NCBI GenBank assembly: GCA_012519955.1
Contig: JAAYPH010000217.1
Coordinates: 1-33,119, forward strand
Reading direction: 5' to 3'
Source: Candidatus Epulonipiscium sp.
Lineage (GTDB): Bacteria; Bacillota; Clostridia; Lachnospirales; Defluviitaleaceae
DNA length: 33,119 nt
How positions within the stretch are numbered: position 1 is the stretch's first letter; each line of letters begins with the position of its first letter. The notes below the pieces were generated by a model. That model saw nothing but the letters and a program-made list of their open reading frames with translations. It was not told the origin of the DNA and searched no databases. The position numbers were made by a program, and so were the translations under genes. Below, one piece after another: positions 6,616-17,149 of the stretch.

Positions 6616-6966
6616 TGGTGGAGGTGGGGGGAATCGAACCCCCGTCCGAAAATCCATATATCGTGGTCTCTTCCATCATAGTCGTTACTTTGGATTTCCC
6701 TCAGTAAGACGCCTAACGACAGGCTTCAAACCTCGGTAGCTTCATAGATACGATCATCTCCGCAAAGCTTAGGAGTGAAAGTTGCCCACTAGTCGATGCC
6801 TCTTCTTAGACCGTGGGTTATCTAAGAGAGACAGCTGCTTTAATTAAGCAGCAAATGCAAAATTATCTTCTGCGTTTACTTTTAAGTTCCAGATTTTAAC
6901 GCAGCTCCGGAATCTGCGGATGGCTGCCCCAATATACGTGACTCCCGTCGAAACCTGTACACCCCC
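6616..6966 (-). ncRNA. ssrA: Transfer-messenger RNA (tmRNA)
   Basis: A one-piece tmRNA of about 351 nt. The 5' end GGGGGUG pairs with CACCUCC before the encoded ACCA at the 3' end (6616-6619), forming a 7-bp acceptor stem that keeps the G3-U wobble recognised by alanyl-tRNA synthetase. The T-arm GGGGGUUCGAUUCCCCC is present. The tag reading frame resumes at GCA (6871-6873), preceded by UA at -5/-4, and reads AEDNFAFAA then UAA (6844-6846). With the non-coded Ala this gives A-AEDNFAFAA, close to other clostridial tags. It lies 11 bp behind the smpB stop and can be co-transcribed with smpB, its protein partner in rescuing stalled ribosomes. Confidence 0.97.
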
Positions 6967-6977
6967 ATGATAGAAGG

Positions 6978-7451
6978 TTAATATAAATTTTTAACCTTGA
7001 AGTCTTTTTCTGCTTGACGCCTTTGGTCTTTTTTAGCTATATCTTCTCGTTTATCATATAGCTTCTTACCTTTTGCAACACCTATTAGAACTTTTACTAA
7101 GCTGCCTTTAATATAAAGCTTCAAAGGAACTAAAGTATAGCCCTTTTGTGTTACCGCACCCAAAATCTTATTGATTTCCCGTCTATGAAGAAGCAGTTTT
7201 CTTGTTCGAAGTGGATCTTTGTTGAAAATGTTCCCCTTTTCATAAGGATTGATGTGCATATTATAAATAAAAACTTCTCCGTCTTTTACACGAATAAAGC
7301 TTTCTTTTATACTGGCTTTGCCCATACGGATAGATTTAACTTCCGTTCCGGCAAGAACAATCCCTGCTTCATAGGTATCTTCAATAAAATAATCATGATG
7401 AGCTTTTTTATTTTGTGCTATGAGTTTATATTCGGATTCTGTTTTTGGCAT
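6978..7451 (-). CDS. smpB: SsrA-binding protein SmpB
   Basis: A 157-residue SmpB, full length for the family. It binds the tRNA-like domain of tmRNA, delivers it to stalled ribosomes, and its C-terminal tail enters the empty mRNA channel. The sequence shows the N-terminal [20 protein letters not shown], then [13 protein letters not shown] and the central [14 protein letters not shown], the LHRREINKI helix, and a basic tail [20 protein letters not shown], all diagnostic. The start ATG has an AGGAG site 9 bp upstream and a good promoter. ssrA begins 11 bp after the stop, so RNA and protein partner form one unit. RNase R, the nuclease that degrades the rescued message, is encoded 2 kb upstream. 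Confidence 0.98.
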   Translation of the reverse strand: MPKTESEYKLIAQNKKAHHDYFIEDTYEAGIVLAGTEVKSIRMGKASIKESFIRVKDGEVFIYNMHINPYEKGNIFNKDPLRTRKLLLHRREINKILGAVTQKGYTLVPLKLYIKGSLVKVLIGVAKGKKLYDKREDIAKKDQRRQAEKDFKVKNLY

Positions 7452-7495
7452 AACACGACTCTCCTAAATTTATTGCTTTAAAGGGTGCAGAATTA

Positions 7496-7523
7496 ATTAT
7501 AACATATTTATAATGTTTTTCAA
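7496..7523 (-). promoter_or_regulatory. Sigma-A promoter of smpB-ssrA
   Basis: TTGAAA (7518-7523) and TATAAT (7496-7501) with a 16-bp spacer, 45 bp before the smpB start. Confidence 0.75.
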
Positions 7524-7565
7524 GGTTTTTCATATTCCTTTTTCTGTAATAAGAACCAATTGTAT

Positions 7566-7703
7566 AAAAAATTTCGCTTGCAAAGCTCTCACACGAGCGC
7601 GGTCGACAAAGCCGATGTCATACAATTTGCGCGAGTGCGTATTCTGCCCTGGGGGCTTTTTATTCCATAGGAACTCCGGAGAAATTTCCTATGGGATAAA
7701 AAA
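7566..7703. repeat. Dispersed intergenic repeat, copy 1
   Basis: A GC-rich segment in the divergent smpB/S41-protease gap that matches 32015-32150 in the same orientation. Shared blocks in order are: the GTCGAC-AAA-GCCGAT hairpin region; then CGAGTGCGTATTCTG; then a C/G-rich block and T tract; and finally the hairpin CCATAGGAA / TTCCTATGG (7665-7673 with 7686-7694) enclosing CTCCGGAG. It lies outside both flanking promoters. I see no coding potential or transposase; it could be a MITE-like or other small repeat family. Confidence 0.65.
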
Positions 7704-7732
7704 GTGATTTTTGCGACATATTAAAATAATGA

Positions 7733-7761
7733 TTGTATTTTGTCTAGTTATGGCATACACT
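7733..7761 (+). promoter_or_regulatory. Promoter of the S41-type protease gene
   Basis: TTGTAT (7733-7738) and TACACT (7756-7761), 17-bp spacer, 41 bp before the start codon. Confidence 0.6.
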
Positions 7762-7801
7762 AATACTATGGATTTTAAAAATATCCACAGGAGGACTCGC
7801 C

Positions 7802-8752
7802 ATGTTTCGGAAAAATAGATCAATGTTTGTATCTATGGACCAAAAGTATCAAAAGCTAAAAAGAAGATTTTATACCCTTGTTTTCTTATTTCTTCTTTTT
7901 ATATGTGGGACAACCTATTATCTGTATTTAAACTACGACTATTTTGCATTCAAACATCTCATCAGCCAAAACTATATTTATACGGATACTTTGGATGAAC
8001 TTTATAAAAAAGAACTGAATCGGGATGTAAACGGAGAATATTATAAAAACTTCGACAATCTTGTTATGTCTATCGTAACACGAGAAATAAGAGAATTAAA
8101 TAATGATAAATATACATATCAATACCTTCCTGAAAACTATAAGAAAACTAAGGAAGAAGAAAAAAATGAAGCAAAAAAATCATATGTCGAAGAAATTTCT
8201 AAAGAGATCGTATATCTTAAGCTGACGAATTTCTCAGAATACACCCAGGACTTTATGAAAAAGCAAACGAAAACACTAAAAAACTACCCCAATATTATTA
8301 TCGATTTAAGAGACAACCTGGGCGGAGATATCTTTGCTCAATATTATATGAGCGATTTATTTCTTCCAAAAGATAAAACGATTTCCTATGACATCACTCG
8401 TTCTAAGCTATTTACAAGAATTGTAAAGAGCAAAAGGAAACAATTGCTTCAGTATAATAATATTATTATCTTACAAAACGGCAATACTGCCAGTTCCAGC
8501 GAGGGATTTATCTCCTCATTAAAGGATAACCTGGACAATGTTATACTAATAGGGGAAAATACCTTTGGAAAGGGAATCGGGCAATTTACTCTTCCTTTGA
8601 AAAAAGGATTTGCTATTAAAGCAACTACTCTTCTTTGGAATACACCAAAAAATATTAACATCCAAGGGGTAGGTATAAAACCGGATATAGAATATACAAA
8701 AGAAGATATTGTTGATTATGCAGTTGCATACATCAATAAACAGCAAAAATAA
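7802..8752 (+). CDS. Membrane-anchored S41-family (C-terminal processing type) peptidase
   Basis: A 316-residue protein with a short basic cytoplasmic N-terminus, one membrane segment at about residues 24-42, and an extracytoplasmic part. Residues about 130-315 are an S41 peptidase core: IIIDLRDNLGGD, the nucleophile motif NTASSSEGF (Ser near 232) and GENTFGKGIGQ with the general-base Lys257, followed by GVGIKPDIEYT. The Ser-Lys spacing of 25 equals that known for CtpB and Tsp. Unlike those proteases it has no PDZ domain; a roughly 80-residue region of unknown fold takes its place. Start ATG follows a strong AGGAGG site. It is opposite in strand to both smpB and the rnr operon and shares a terminator with the convergent methyltransferase. 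Substrate unknown. Confidence 0.85.
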   Translation: MFRKNRSMFVSMDQKYQKLKRRFYTLVFLFLLFICGTTYYLYLNYDYFAFKHLISQNYIYTDTLDELYKKELNRDVNGEYYKNFDNLVMSIVTREIRELNNDKYTYQYLPENYKKTKEEEKNEAKKSYVEEISKEIVYLKLTNFSEYTQDFMKKQTKTLKNYPNIIIDLRDNLGGDIFAQYYMSDLFLPKDKTISYDITRSKLFTRIVKSKRKQLLQYNNIIILQNGNTASSSEGFISSLKDNLDNVILIGENTFGKGIGQFTLPLKKGFAIKATTLLWNTPKNINIQGVGIKPDIEYTKEDIVDYAVAYINKQQK

Positions 8753-8785
8753 AGACGAAGATTTTTTTCTTCGTCTTTATTTTTG
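8751..8785. terminator. Bidirectional terminator of the S41 peptidase and methyltransferase genes
   Basis: Perfect 11-bp stem AAAGACGAAGA/TCTTCGTCTTT with a T-rich 6-nt loop, followed by ATTTTTG on the plus strand and preceded by AAAAAT, which gives U residues for the minus strand. It overlaps both stop codons. Confidence 0.85.
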
Positions 8786-9505
8786 TGCGGTCACTACCGT
8801 TGCATAGGAGTTCCAGTCATAAGGCTCTCCTTTAAAACTTCCATACCAGTTTATATTTTTTAGTCCCAAATCCGTTAACATCGTTTTTAGTATCTCATAA
8901 CGAAGGGGAAACAGAGAAATTTCATTTTCAAATGTCTCATTGGTTTTGTTCACTTTTAAAGTAGTCTTAAAGGCAACCTTGTTTTCTGCTTCATGATAGT
9001 CGTATTCTCTTATAAAGGATACATCCTCATTTTCTATTGGAGGAAGTTCTGTTACGTTTTGAGTAATAATTCTATCGTAGTTGATGATTTGCAGGATAAG
9101 CACTCCTCCAGGCTTTAAAAGAGAAACCATCTGCTTAAGAACCCCTTTTATTTGAGGAATTCCTGATAAATGTACCAGTGTGTTCCCAATACAGATCACG
9201 CCGTCAAAGTGACTTTCGGAGAAGTTTGCTTCTAAATGTTCCATGTTCATTACTTTAAATTCAACGGGAAGTTCTCTTCCTGCTATTTTTTCACTTGCAA
9301 TTTGAATCATTTTTTGGTCTAAATCAATGCCTAAAACCTCGTATCCCTTTTCTCCCAGAAAAATATCCAGTTCCCCAGTGGAGCACCCCACGTCTAATAT
9401 TTTCCCCTTTTCCTGTAAAAGATTCTTTTCAATAAAAGTTTTGCAAGGATCAGAAAGAGGAAAAACTTTGTCATAATAAGTACTTAATGTTTCATAGAAT
9501 CCCAT
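8777..9505 (-). CDS. Class I SAM-dependent methyltransferase
   Basis: A 242-residue Rossmann-fold methyltransferase. Motif I KILDVGCSTGELDIFLGEKG (about residues 34-53) binds S-adenosylmethionine, GIDLDQKMI is the motif II acid, and FDGVICIGNTLVHL and LLKPGGVLILQIINYDR are motifs IV and V. The C-terminal third differs from well-known subfamilies, so the acceptor (small molecule, protein or RNA) is unknown. The start ATG is one base after the rnr stop, so translation is probably coupled and the two genes form an operon. Association with rnr could suggest an RNA-related task, but that is only positional. Confidence 0.85.
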   Translation of the reverse strand: MGFYETLSTYYDKVFPLSDPCKTFIEKNLLQEKGKILDVGCSTGELDIFLGEKGYEVLGIDLDQKMIQIASEKIAGRELPVEFKVMNMEHLEANFSESHFDGVICIGNTLVHLSGIPQIKGVLKQMVSLLKPGGVLILQIINYDRIITQNVTELPPIENEDVSFIREYDYHEAENKVAFKTTLKVNKTNETFENEISLFPLRYEILKTMLTDLGLKNINWYGSFKGEPYDWNSYATVVTAQK

Positions 9506-9506
9506 A

Positions 9507-11681
9507 TTATATCTCCTCTATCTCTTTTTCTTCCAAATCATCGTCAGGCAATACCAAGGAAAAATCAATTGTTCTTTGAATGGTATCGGCTTTTGTAAGT
9601 TTTACTTTTACCTGATCACCCATTCTATAGATTTTCTTGGTTTTCTCTCCGATAAATAAATAATGCTGCTCATCAAAAATATAATAATCGTCATCCATAT
9701 CCGAAACATGAACAAGACCTTCTACTGTATTGGGCAGTTCCACATACATTCCCCAGGAAGTAATACCTGAAATGATGCCATCGTATACTTCTCCGATCTT
9801 GTCCTTCATGTATTCAACTTTTTTCAATTGCTCAGTCTGTCTTTCTGCCTCTTCAGCCATTCTTTCTCTAATCGAACAGTGCTTTGCAACATCAGGCATT
9901 TTCTTTCTAAGTCTGTTTTGAGTTTTTTCATTCAGTTGTCCATTTAAATTTGCCTTAATAATTCTATGAATTTGTAAGTCAGGATAACGTCTTATAGGTG
10001 ATGTGAAATGACAGTAATACTTTGCTGCCAAACCAAAATGTCCATCATTGCTGGCAGTATATCTTGCCTGCTGCATAGAACGAAGCACCAAACGGCTAAT
10101 GACATTTTCCTCCGGTTTTCCTGCTATATCTGCCAAAACCTTTTGTAAATCCTTCGGATGAATATTGGAAGTTCCTTTTATTCTATATCCAAAATTATAA
10201 ATAAAAGTAGAGAGTTTCAGTATCTTTTCAGGGTCAGGGTCCTGGTGAGAACGATAGATGAAAGGAGTGCCCTGCCAAAAATGATCTTCTGCGATGGTTT
10301 CATTGCATACTAACATAAATTCTTCAATAATTCTTGTAGCAATGTTTCTTTCATAAGGACGAATGTCTATAGGATGGCCTTCTTCATCCAATATGATTTT
10401 GGCTTCTTCAAAGTCAAAATCAATGGCTCCTCTTTTATCTCTTTTCTTATTAAGGATAAGACATAACTCTTCCATCAGTTTAAAGAAATCAATATAATCC
10501 TTGTAGCGTTCCATCAGTTCTTCATCTTGGTCTACTAGAATCTTCTTCACATTGGTATAAGTCATACGCTCATCAATATTAATAACTGTCTCTGCGATTC
10601 TATGATTTCGGACAATGCCCTCTTTGTCTATATCCATGATGCAGCTAAGGGCCAATCGATCAACCCCTGCATTTAAAGAACAAATGCCATTGGATAATTT
10701 ATGAGGAAGCATAGGAATCACTCTGTCAACCAAATAAACGCTGGTTCCTCGTTTCATAGCTTCTTCATCAAGGGGAGTATTTTCTTTTACATAATGGGTT
10801 ACATCGGCAATATGTACGCCCAGTCTGTATAATCCATTCGGAAGTTTTTCAAGAGAAATGGCATCGTCTAAATCTTTTGCATCTTCCCCGTCAATAGTAA
10901 CCATCCTGACATTACGGAGATCTTCGCGGTTTTTTATATCCTCTTCCTGTACTTCTTCAGGAATGTTTTGAATCTGTTTCATTACCTCTTCCGGGAAATC
11001 TGTAGGCATATCAAACTGTCTGATAATCGCCAATATATCTGTTTTAGGATCATTAATATGTCCAAGGATTTCTATAATTTCTCCTTCAGGATTTCTCCTG
11101 TCTTTTCCCCAGTCAGTAATTTTTACAACGACTTTGTGTCCGGTAACTGCCCCCATATTATCTCCTTTGGGGATAAAGATGTCTTTTGCAAAGTTTTTAT
11201 CATCAGGAATAACAAATCCGAAATATTTGCTTTGTTCATAGGTTCCTACGATCTTATCAGAGCCCCGTTCGATAATTTGAATAATTTCTCCTTCAGCTCT
11301 TTTTCCTTCAATCGCAGGTTTAGTGATTTTACAAAGGACTTTATCCTTATGCATAGCACCATTGACGCCTTCAGCAGGAATAAAAACATCTTTTGCGTCC
11401 GGATCATCCAGGATTAAAAAGCCGTAGCCTTTTGCATTTCCTTGAAATGTGCCAATCACCATATTTAAGCTTTCAGGAATTGCGTATTTACCCCTTTTCG
11501 TCTTAATAATTTTACCTTCGTTGATTAATTCCTCCAATATTTGCTCAAGCATTTCTCTTTCTTTGTTAGGTACCTGCAGTATCATGCAAAGTTCCTTGAT
11601 CTTCATTGCCGTATAATCTTTATGCTGCATAAAGTCTAATATAAGCTGTTTTCTATCTTTTTGTTTTTCATTTTCTTCCAT
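9507..11681 (-). CDS. rnr: Ribonuclease R
   Basis: A 724-residue 3'-5' exoribonuclease that degrades structured RNA, including messages released by tmRNA. In order it has an N-terminal winged helix (about 12-75), two cold-shock domains (MVIGTFQGNAKGYGFLILDD at about 75-95 and KIVGTYEQSKYFGFVIPDD at about 143-161), the RNB catalytic domain from about 250 with the metal-binding Asp cluster GEDAKDLDDA (Asp267, 270, 272 and 273), and a C-terminal S1 domain (VYDGIISGITSWGMYVEL) followed by an acidic end. I choose the ATG at 11681, 6 bp behind AGAGGTG; a GTG three codons earlier lies inside that site. It is co-transcribed with the methyltransferase, and secG-rnr-smpB synteny is common in Firmicutes. 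Confidence 0.97.
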   Translation of the reverse strand: MEENEKQKDRKQLILDFMQHKDYTAMKIKELCMILQVPNKEREMLEQILEELINEGKIIKTKRGKYAIPESLNMVIGTFQGNAKGYGFLILDDPDAKDVFIPAEGVNGAMHKDKVLCKITKPAIEGKRAEGEIIQIIERGSDKIVGTYEQSKYFGFVIPDDKNFAKDIFIPKGDNMGAVTGHKVVVKITDWGKDRRNPEGEIIEILGHINDPKTDILAIIRQFDMPTDFPEEVMKQIQNIPEEVQEEDIKNREDLRNVRMVTIDGEDAKDLDDAISLEKLPNGLYRLGVHIADVTHYVKENTPLDEEAMKRGTSVYLVDRVIPMLPHKLSNGICSLNAGVDRLALSCIMDIDKEGIVRNHRIAETVINIDERMTYTNVKKILVDQDEELMERYKDYIDFFKLMEELCLILNKKRDKRGAIDFDFEEAKIILDEEGHPIDIRPYERNIATRIIEEFMLVCNETIAEDHFWQGTPFIYRSHQDPDPEKILKLSTFIYNFGYRIKGTSNIHPKDLQKVLADIAGKPEENVISRLVLRSMQQARYTASNDGHFGLAAKYYCHFTSPIRRYPDLQIHRIIKANLNGQLNEKTQNRLRKKMPDVAKHCSIRERMAEEAERQTEQLKKVEYMKDKIGEVYDGIISGITSWGMYVELPNTVEGLVHVSDMDDDYYIFDEQHYLFIGEKTKKIYRMGDQVKVKLTKADTIQRTIDFSLVLPDDDLEEKEIEEI

Positions 11682-11776
11682 AATTAACACCTCTTTTTTG
11701 TGTTCTAACGATTTATCTTTAGTATGTAGTATGCTCTAAAAATCAAAGGATAAACATAAAAACTCCCAGTTGCAAA

Positions 11777-11806
11777 AAACACACTTTGTATATACAAAGT
11801 GTGTTT
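11777..11806 (-). terminator. Terminator of secG
   Basis: A 30-bp perfect palindrome with arms AAACACACTTTGTA and TACAAAGTGTGTTT around TA, followed by further T residues on the minus strand. It touches the secG stop codon, so secG and rnr are at least partly separate transcripts. Confidence 0.8.
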
Positions 11807-12045
11807 TATTTAATCAAAATATTAAGAACCAAAGCAAGAACGATAAATAATCCTGCGCCAATCTTAGTATATTTTTCAAAAGCACCTTCTAAAGTACGAG
11901 CTTTGTTTTTTCCCCAATAAGTTTCTGCAGCACCGCCTATAGTGCCTAATCCAGCTGATTTACCTTCTTGGAGGAGAACAACAGTAATAAGTCCAAGAGC
12001 CAATACTACATATACAATTGATAAAATAATTGTAAGTGCGTTCAC
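11806..12045 (-). CDS. secG: Preprotein translocase subunit SecG
   Basis: A 79-residue auxiliary subunit of the SecYEG channel, which aids SecA-driven protein export. Two membrane segments lie at about residues 4-24 (ALTIILSIVYVVLALGLITV) and 56-77, joined by the conserved cytoplasmic stretch VVLLQEGKSAGLGTIGG and the ETYWGKNKARTLEG loop. The start is a GTG at 12045, because AGGAGGTG lies 5 bp before it and the resulting protein has the family length; an upstream in-frame start would add 19 basic residues that homologues lack. It has its own promoter and a terminator on both sides. Confidence 0.95.
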   Translation of the reverse strand: MNALTIILSIVYVVLALGLITVVLLQEGKSAGLGTIGGAAETYWGKNKARTLEGAFEKYTKIGAGLFIVLALVLNILIK

Positions 12046-12073
12046 TTCTACACCTCCTATCCTCAATGTTTTT

Positions 12074-12102
12074 ATTTTAGCATAACGGGGTTTTTTAAGC
12101 AA
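12074..12102 (-). promoter_or_regulatory. Promoter of secG
   Basis: TTGCTT (12097-12102) and TAAAAT (12074-12079), 17-bp spacer, directly downstream of the eno terminator. Confidence 0.65.
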
Positions 12103-12114
12103 GAAGATTTAATG

Positions 12115-12141
12115 AAAAAATACTCGGCATTTCTGCCGAGT
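12115..12141 (-). terminator. Terminator of the glycolytic operon (after eno)
   Basis: Minus-strand ACTCGGCA-GAAA-TGCCGAGT with a GNRA-type loop, followed by ATTTTTT. It lies 66 bp past the eno stop; the spacer between carries the 13-bp direct repeat CGTTCCATATAAT (12147-12159 and 12170-12182). Confidence 0.85.
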
Positions 12142-12207
12142 GATTTCGTTCCATATAATAAATTTCGTTCGTTCCATATAATTAATGCTTACTTCTTTCA
12201 AAAAAAG

Positions 12208-13557
<1,350 letters not shown>

Positions 13558-13579
13558 TTATTATTTTAAAGTAGGTGTA

Positions 13580-15124
13580 CTACTTTCTGATGAGAAGTGA
13601 CTTTCCAGTCATTTCTTCTGGTTGTTCAAGTCCCATTAAGTCAAGAAGAGTAGGTACAATATCTGCTAGTTTTCCACCTTCTCTTAATTCTATTCCTTCA
13701 CCAGCATTTACCAAGATGAATGGTACTGGATTTGTCGTGTGAGCTGTAAAAGGTTCTCCATTTTCATAATCAACCAATTGCTCTGAGTTTCCATGGTCAG
13801 CACAAATAAACATCTGACCGTCAACTTTTAAGATAGCTTCATATACACGACCAACACAGGCATCCACAGTTTCTACAGCCTTAACTGCTGCATCCATAAT
13901 ACCTGTATGTCCTACCATATCCGGATTTGCATAATTGATAATGATAACATCGTAATTTTCGGAGAGAATTGCCTCAACAAGACGATCGGTAACTTCAATG
14001 GCGCTCATTTCCGGTTTAAGATCGTAAGTCGCAACTTTTGGTGATGGAACCAAGATTCGATCTTCTCCTTCATTTGGCTTTTCTATACCGCCATTAAAGA
14101 AGAAAGTTACATGGGCATATTTTTCAGTTTCTGCAAGGCGAAGTTGTTTTAAGCCTTTTTCAGCCAAATATTCTCCAAAGGTTTTTGTAAGTTTTGTAGG
14201 TTTAAAAGCAACGGATTTGTTTTTAATAGTAATGTCGTACTCAGTGAATGCAACGTACTTCACTGGGAAGAAACCGTTGGCTCTTTCAAAACCTGCGAAT
14301 TCTTCATCACAAAAACATCTTGTGATTTCTCTTGCTCTGTCAGGTCTAAAGTTAAAACAAATAATAGAATCATTTGCTTTGATCGTAGCTGTAGGTTCAC
14401 CATTGGTCAAAATAACGGTTGGAAGTACGAACTCATCATAAACTTCGTTTTCATAGGATAATCCTACTGCTTGTACTGCATCTTCAGCTTTTTCTCCGGT
14501 ACCTAAAACCATAGCATCGTACGCGAGATTTACTCTTTCCCATCTGTTGTCACGGTCCATAGCATAGTATCTGCCCATAACCGTAGCAATTTTTCCTACT
14601 CCGATTTCATCGATTTTGTCCTGCAATTGCTGAACATAATCTTTACCGGATGCGGGAGGAGTGTCTCTTCCATCTAAGAAAGCATGTACATAAACTTTTG
14701 ATAATCCATGTTTCTTAGCTAATTCCAATAGGGCGTATAAGTGAGTATTGTGACTATGTACACCACCATCGGATAATAGGCCATATAAGTGAAGTGCAGA
14801 ATCATTTTGTTTGCAGTTTTCTACTGCATCTAGCAATGCTTCGTTTTCAAAAAAATCTCCATCTTGGATAGACTTTGTGATTCTTGTCAGTTCTTGATAT
14901 ACAATTCGACCTGCACCAATGTTTAAATGCCCTACTTCAGAGTTTCCCATCTGACCTTCTGGAAGGCCTACATCCATTCCACTGGCATACCCTTTTACGA
15001 AAGGATATTTTTCCATTAAACTGTCCAGAACGGGAGTATTCCCTTTGCATACAGCATTTCCATCGCAGCGGTCATTTAGTCCAAAACCGTCAAGTATCAT
15101 TAATACGGTTGGTTTTTTCTTCAT
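13580..15124 (-). CDS. gpmI: 2,3-bisphosphoglycerate-independent phosphoglycerate mutase
   Basis: A 514-residue cofactor-independent, manganese-dependent mutase interconverting 3- and 2-phosphoglycerate through a phosphoserine. It shows the alkaline-phosphatase-like metal site VLMILDGFG, the nucleophile Ser in [30 protein letters not shown] for substrate, NFRPDRARE, and the second metal cluster [13 protein letters not shown] plus ADHGNSE. I use the ATG at 15124, 8 bp behind AGAAGGAG; an upstream in-frame TTG would put that site inside the gene. It follows tpiA by 26 bp. Mn dependence of this enzyme makes it pH-sensitive in sporulating Bacillus, a known family trait that may apply here. Confidence 0.97.
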   Translation of the reverse strand: MKKKPTVLMILDGFGLNDRCDGNAVCKGNTPVLDSLMEKYPFVKGYASGMDVGLPEGQMGNSEVGHLNIGAGRIVYQELTRITKSIQDGDFFENEALLDAVENCKQNDSALHLYGLLSDGGVHSHNTHLYALLELAKKHGLSKVYVHAFLDGRDTPPASGKDYVQQLQDKIDEIGVGKIATVMGRYYAMDRDNRWERVNLAYDAMVLGTGEKAEDAVQAVGLSYENEVYDEFVLPTVILTNGEPTATIKANDSIICFNFRPDRAREITRCFCDEEFAGFERANGFFPVKYVAFTEYDITIKNKSVAFKPTKLTKTFGEYLAEKGLKQLRLAETEKYAHVTFFFNGGIEKPNEGEDRILVPSPKVATYDLKPEMSAIEVTDRLVEAILSENYDVIIINYANPDMVGHTGIMDAAVKAVETVDACVGRVYEAILKVDGQMFICADHGNSEQLVDYENGEPFTAHTTNPVPFILVNAGEGIELREGGKLADIVPTLLDLMGLEQPEEMTGKSLLIRK

Positions 15125-15150
15125 TATTAATGCTCCTTCTATGAACAATC

Positions 15151-15900
15151 TTAGTCGTTGTAATTTACAATTTTGCTAAAATCTACTTTCAAGCTTGCTC
15201 CACCAACTAAGCCTCCATCAATATTTCCCATTTCGAAAAGTTCTTTTGCATTTGCGGCATTTACACTTCCGCCGTATTGCACACGAAGGGACTCAGCTAC
15301 AGAAGCATCATAGATTTCTGCTACAACTTGGCGAATTGCAGCACATACTTCTTCAGCTTGTTCGGATGTAGCGGTCTTGCCTGTACCAATAGCCCATATA
15401 GGTTCATAAGCAATAACTACATCTTTAGCTTTTTCTGCTGGAACATCTTTTAAAGCGATTTTTGTTTGAAGTCGAACCAGATCAACAGTAATACCCTGTT
15501 CTCTTTGTTCCAAGGTTTCTCCTACGCAAATAATAGGAATGAGGTTATGTTCAATAGCTTTAAGAACTTTTTTATTTACGATTTCATCCGTTTCTGCAAA
15601 ATATGCTCTTCTTTCAGAGTGTCCGATAATGACATATTTTACACCTAATTCAACTAACATATTTGGTGCAACTTCTCCTGTATAAGCTCCGCTTTCTTCA
15701 AAGTGCATATTTTGAGCACCTACAGCAATATTGGTTCCTTTAACTGCATCCAATACAGCTGGAAGACAAACATAAGGCGGACAAAATACTACATCAACAT
15801 CAGCAGTATTTACTAAAGGTTTTAATTCCTCTACTAATTTTACCGCTTCTGAAGGGGTTTTATTCATCTTCCAATTTCCTGCAATAATTTTTTTTCTCAT
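15151..15900 (-). CDS. tpiA: Triosephosphate isomerase
   Basis: A 249-residue TIM-barrel enzyme interconverting dihydroxyacetone phosphate and glyceraldehyde-3-phosphate. Catalytic residues are present: Lys11 in AGNWKMN, His94 in IIGHSERR and Glu166 in [12 protein letters not shown], plus the phosphate-binding YGGSVN and GGLVGGASL loops. The ATG directly follows the pgk gene by 15 bp, so the genes are co-transcribed and likely translationally coupled. Confidence 0.98.
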   Translation of the reverse strand: MRKKIIAGNWKMNKTPSEAVKLVEELKPLVNTADVDVVFCPPYVCLPAVLDAVKGTNIAVGAQNMHFEESGAYTGEVAPNMLVELGVKYVIIGHSERRAYFAETDEIVNKKVLKAIEHNLIPIICVGETLEQREQGITVDLVRLQTKIALKDVPAEKAKDVVIAYEPIWAIGTGKTATSEQAEEVCAAIRQVVAEIYDASVAESLRVQYGGSVNAANAKELFEMGNIDGGLVGGASLKVDFSKIVNYND

Positions 15901-15915
15901 AATAAAGCCTCCCGA

Positions 15916-17115
15916 TTATTCTTTATCGTCTGCTGCTACTACTCCAGGCAATTCTTTACCTTCAAGGAATTCTAATGAAGCTCCCCCACCAGTAGAAATA
16001 TGAGTCATCTTATCGCCAAATCCTAATAGATTTACTGCTGCAGCGGAATCTCCTCCACCGATAATGGTTGTTGCATCAGTTTGTGCTAAAGCTTGTGCAA
16101 CTGCCATTGTTCCTTGTGCGAAGTTTTCAAATTCGAATACGCCCATAGGTCCGTTCCAAACAACGGTTTTAGCGTCTTTTACTGCATCCGCATAAAGTGC
16201 TCTTGTTTCTGGTCCGATATCAAGACCTTCCCAATCAGGCTCAATTCCGCCTCTTGGTACTACTTTGAATGGAGTATCGTTTTTAAATTCTTGAGCCACT
16301 ACGTGATCTACAGGAAGTAAGAATTTTACGCCTTTTTCTTCTGCTTTTTGAATCATTTCTTTTGCAAAATCAATTTTATCAGCTTCTAATAAAGAAAGAC
16401 CCACTTCATTACCCATTGCTTTAAGGAAAGTATAAGCCATTCCTCCGCCAATGATTAATGTGTCTACTTTCTCAAGGAGATTGTTGATTACGTTAATTTT
16501 GTCAGATACTTTTGCTCCACCTAAAATTGCAACGAAAGGTCTTACAGGATTATTTACTGCATTTCCTAAGAATTCGATTTCTTTTTGCATTAAATATCCA
16601 ACAGCGCAATCTCCTTCGATGAATTGAGTAACACCAACATTGGAGCAGTGCGCTCTATGAGCTGTACCGAAAGCATCGTTTACAAATACGTCTGCAAGAC
16701 TTGCAAGTTCTTTGCTGAAGTCATCAATGTTCTTTGTTTCTTCTTTACGATATCTTGTGTTTTCAAGAAGAACAACGTCTCCTTCTTTCATTTCAGCTAC
16801 AGCTTTTCTTGCATTTTCTCCAACAACGTTATCATCTTTTGCAAATACTACTTCTTGTCCTAATAATTCGCTTAATCTTTTTGCAACCGGTGCTAAAGAT
16901 AATTCTGGTTTAGGCTCTCCCTTTGGTTTTCCTAAGTGAGAACAAAGGATAACTTTTCCACCGTCATTGATTAATTTTTTAATAGTTGGAAGTGCTGCAA
17001 CAAGTCTGTTTTCATCGGTAATAGCACCATCTTTTAAAGGTACGTTAAAATCACATCTTACTAATACTCTTTTTCCTTTAACTTGAATATCATCTACTGA
17101 CTTTTTGTTCAGCAT
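15916..17115 (-). CDS. pgk: Phosphoglycerate kinase
   Basis: A 399-residue two-domain kinase making ATP from 1,3-bisphosphoglycerate. The N-domain substrate signature is RVLRCDFN-like ([13 protein letters not shown]), with HLGKPKGEP and [13 protein letters not shown]. The C-domain carries [30 protein letters not shown] and the nucleotide loop GGGDSAAAV. The ATG has a GAGGAGGG site. It lies 173 bp after gap, a gap filled with three hairpins, and starts the tight pgk-tpiA-gpmI-eno block. Confidence 0.98.
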   Translation of the reverse strand: MLNKKSVDDIQVKGKRVLVRCDFNVPLKDGAITDENRLVAALPTIKKLINDGGKVILCSHLGKPKGEPKPELSLAPVAKRLSELLGQEVVFAKDDNVVGENARKAVAEMKEGDVVLLENTRYRKEETKNIDDFSKELASLADVFVNDAFGTAHRAHCSNVGVTQFIEGDCAVGYLMQKEIEFLGNAVNNPVRPFVAILGGAKVSDKINVINNLLEKVDTLIIGGGMAYTFLKAMGNEVGLSLLEADKIDFAKEMIQKAEEKGVKFLLPVDHVVAQEFKNDTPFKVVPRGGIEPDWEGLDIGPETRALYADAVKDAKTVVWNGPMGVFEFENFAQGTMAVAQALAQTDATTIIGGGDSAAAVNLLGFGDKMTHISTGGGASLEFLEGKELPGVVAADDKE

Positions 17116-17149
17116 GGGTTTCCCTCCTCAATATTATATATCCGAATTA

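Noticed and set aside
6516..6707. Plus-strand 63-codon frame ending in a GIEPPSENPYIV-like run
   Set aside because: This is a well-known false translation of the tmRNA T-arm region; the RNA gene explains the sequence.
7513..7707. Plus-strand 64-codon frame between smpB and the S41 protease gene
   Set aside because: It lies inside the repeat copy and the smpB promoter, has no ribosome site, and its frame is not kept in the second repeat copy.
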